Shown here: positions 6,344-6,864 of the stretch, in pieces | Layout: the number at the start of each line of letters is the position of its first letter | How positions within the stretch are numbered: position 1 is the first letter of the stretch | DNA from: Candidatus Doudnabacteria bacterium | GTDB taxonomy: Bacteria > Patescibacteriota > Doudnabacteria > UBA920 > O2-02-FULL-48-8 | Length of the DNA stretch: 6,864 nucleotides | Assembly (NCBI GenBank): GCA_016207695.1 | Contig: JACQPC010000017.1 | Span: 1 to 6,864 of the forward strand | Direction: 5' to 3' | Made by a program: the position numbers and the translations under genes | Notes under the pieces: model-generated | Database searches by the model: none | The model's input: only the letters and a program-made list of their open reading frames with translations | What the model was told of the DNA's origin: nothing

Positions 6344-6805
6344 ATGAATAAAAAAGTGTTGTTGACCCAAGATGGCCTTAAGAAGCTTCAGGAAGAACTT
6401 AAGGTTTTGAAGGAAGAGCGCAGAAAAGAGATTATCGAACGAATCCAGGAAGCCGTGGCCCATGGCGATCTTTCGGAGAACGCGGATTACGCCCAGGCTA
6501 AGGAAGAGCAGGCGTTCATTGAAGGAAGGATCCAGGAATTGGAAGAAATGGTCAAGAATGCCGAAATTATTGCTCGCAACGGCAATCATCAAGCAGTTTC
6601 CGTGGGCTCAACTGTCAGCCTCAAAACCGAGGGCAGCACGGTTAAATATACGATTGTCGGCTCAAACGAAGCCAATCCCGCGGCTGGCAAAATCTCCAAC
6701 GAATCGCTGGTGGGGAAATCTTTATTGGGCGCCAAGGTTGGCCAGAAGGTAAAAGTAGAAACGCCGGCCGGAGTGAATGAATATGAAGTTGTAACTATAG
6801 AATGA
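6344..6805 (+). CDS. greA: Transcription elongation factor GreA
   Basis: A 153-residue protein, close to the usual GreA length of about 158. It enters the secondary channel of RNA polymerase and stimulates cleavage of the 3' end of backtracked RNA, rescuing arrested complexes. The N-terminal antiparallel coiled coil covers about residues 8-75. Its tip carries HGDLSENADY (40-49), with the acidic D42 and E45 that position the catalytic metal ion. The C-terminal FKBP-like domain begins near 83 and includes VSVGSTVSL (85-93), YTIVGSNEA (102-110), ISNESLVGKSLLGAKVG (117-133) and the closing TPAGVNEYEVVTIE. A complete pair of acidic tip residues favours an active Gre factor rather than a Gre-fold inhibitor such as Gfh1. 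The SENADY tip and overall pattern point to GreA rather than GreB. It starts 12 bases after the DUF1003 stop and may have its own promoter. Its last three codons and stop lie inside the terminal inverted repeat. Confidence 0.96.
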   Translation: MNKKVLLTQDGLKKLQEELKVLKEERRKEIIERIQEAVAHGDLSENADYAQAKEEQAFIEGRIQELEEMVKNAEIIARNGNHQAVSVGSTVSLKTEGSTVKYTIVGSNEANPAAGKISNESLVGKSLLGAKVGQKVKVETPAGVNEYEVVTIE

Positions 6806-6864
6806 AGAAAGATTTTAAAGGCTCAACCGACGGTTGAGCCTTTAAAATCTTTCTTCATTCTATA
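6796..6864. repeat. Perfect 33-bp inverted repeat ending at the window edge
   Basis: Bases 6796-6828 are the exact reverse complement of 6832-6864, separated by the triplet GAC; one further G-C match (6829/6831) flanks the central A6830. There is not one mismatch, and the right arm reaches the last base of the window, so the true arm could be longer. The left arm includes the end of the greA reading frame (part of the Ile codon, Glu and the TGA stop). The right arm therefore mirrors coding sequence, which an ordinary terminator does not need. It may be a long natural hairpin or a fold-back joint made during amplification or assembly. Confidence 0.95.
6806..6855 (+). terminator. Probable intrinsic terminator downstream of greA
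   Basis: Immediately after the greA stop, a GC-rich core GGCTCAACC-GAC-GGTTGAGCC (6820-6840) is flanked by A-rich sequence on the left and by TTT and an interrupted T-rich stretch (6841-6855) on the right. Position, the strong nine-pair core, triloop and T-rich exit fit a Rho-independent terminator, and the symmetry would let it work in both directions. The T-tract is broken by AAAA and by C residues. If the right arm is a fold-back artefact, part of this structure, including the real T-tract, may not exist in the genome. Confidence 0.55.

Noticed and set aside
1..6864. Alternative genetic code (UGA read as glycine), as in some CPR lineages
   Set aside because: TGA ends mreB, mreC, mreD and greA exactly where their families end, and no gene needs an in-frame TGA to be read through.
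1..6864. A hidden defence, mobile or novel enzymatic system
   Set aside because: All eight reading frames belong to recognised housekeeping or widespread families, spacers are tiny, and no recombinase, toxin-antitoxin pair, direct repeat array or RNA structure other than the terminal hairpin was seen.

Overview
The window reads as an ordinary, tightly packed bacterial chromosome segment with every gene on the plus strand. In order: the 3' end of an RseP-type site-2 protease gene, a complete short prolyl-tRNA synthetase (proS), the cell-shape genes mreB, mreC and mreD, a class B penicillin-binding protein 2 (PBP2/MrdA type), a small DUF1003 membrane protein, and greA. The last 69 bases form a perfect inverted repeat that runs exactly to the window end. 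No RNA genes, CRISPR array, transposon, phage or defence genes were seen, and no stretch longer than about 60 bases lies outside a gene or the terminal repeat.

Organism: the compact layout, ProS lacking its editing insertion, and PBP2 with a long acidic cytoplasmic N-terminus suggest a Candidate Phyla Radiation (Patescibacteria/Parcubacteria-like) bacterium. This is inference; no marker gene proves it. The eight genes end in TAA or TGA (TGA for mreB, mreC, mreD and greA), each where its family should end. The standard bacterial code therefore applies, which argues against the UGA-glycine lineages (Gracilibacteria, Absconditabacteria). mreBCD and PBP2 indicate a peptidoglycan-walled, probably rod-shaped or elongated cell.

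Layout: rseP and proS are separated by 1 base, echoing the rseP-proS pairing of many bacteria. mreB starts 13 bases after proS. mreB/mreC and mreC/mreD overlap as ATGA, and mreD/PBP2 overlap by 22 bases, so bases 1-5864 look like one transcription unit whose promoter lies upstream of the window. MreB filaments, the MreC/MreD membrane partners and the PBP2 transpeptidase together form most of the elongasome; its glycosyltransferase RodA is not encoded here.

After PBP2 there is a 50-base spacer with three tandem TTTTGNN heptads and a weak possible promoter, then the DUF1003 gene. A perfect TTGACA box near the end of that gene may drive a nearly leaderless greA transcript. The terminal inverted repeat could act as the greA terminator, but its arms include the greA stop codon and last codons. 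An assembly or amplification fold-back is therefore a serious alternative.

I found no convincing new biological system. The items most worth a second look are the terminal perfect palindrome, the insertion-less ProS with a Cys4 knuckle, and the PBP2 N-terminal tail.
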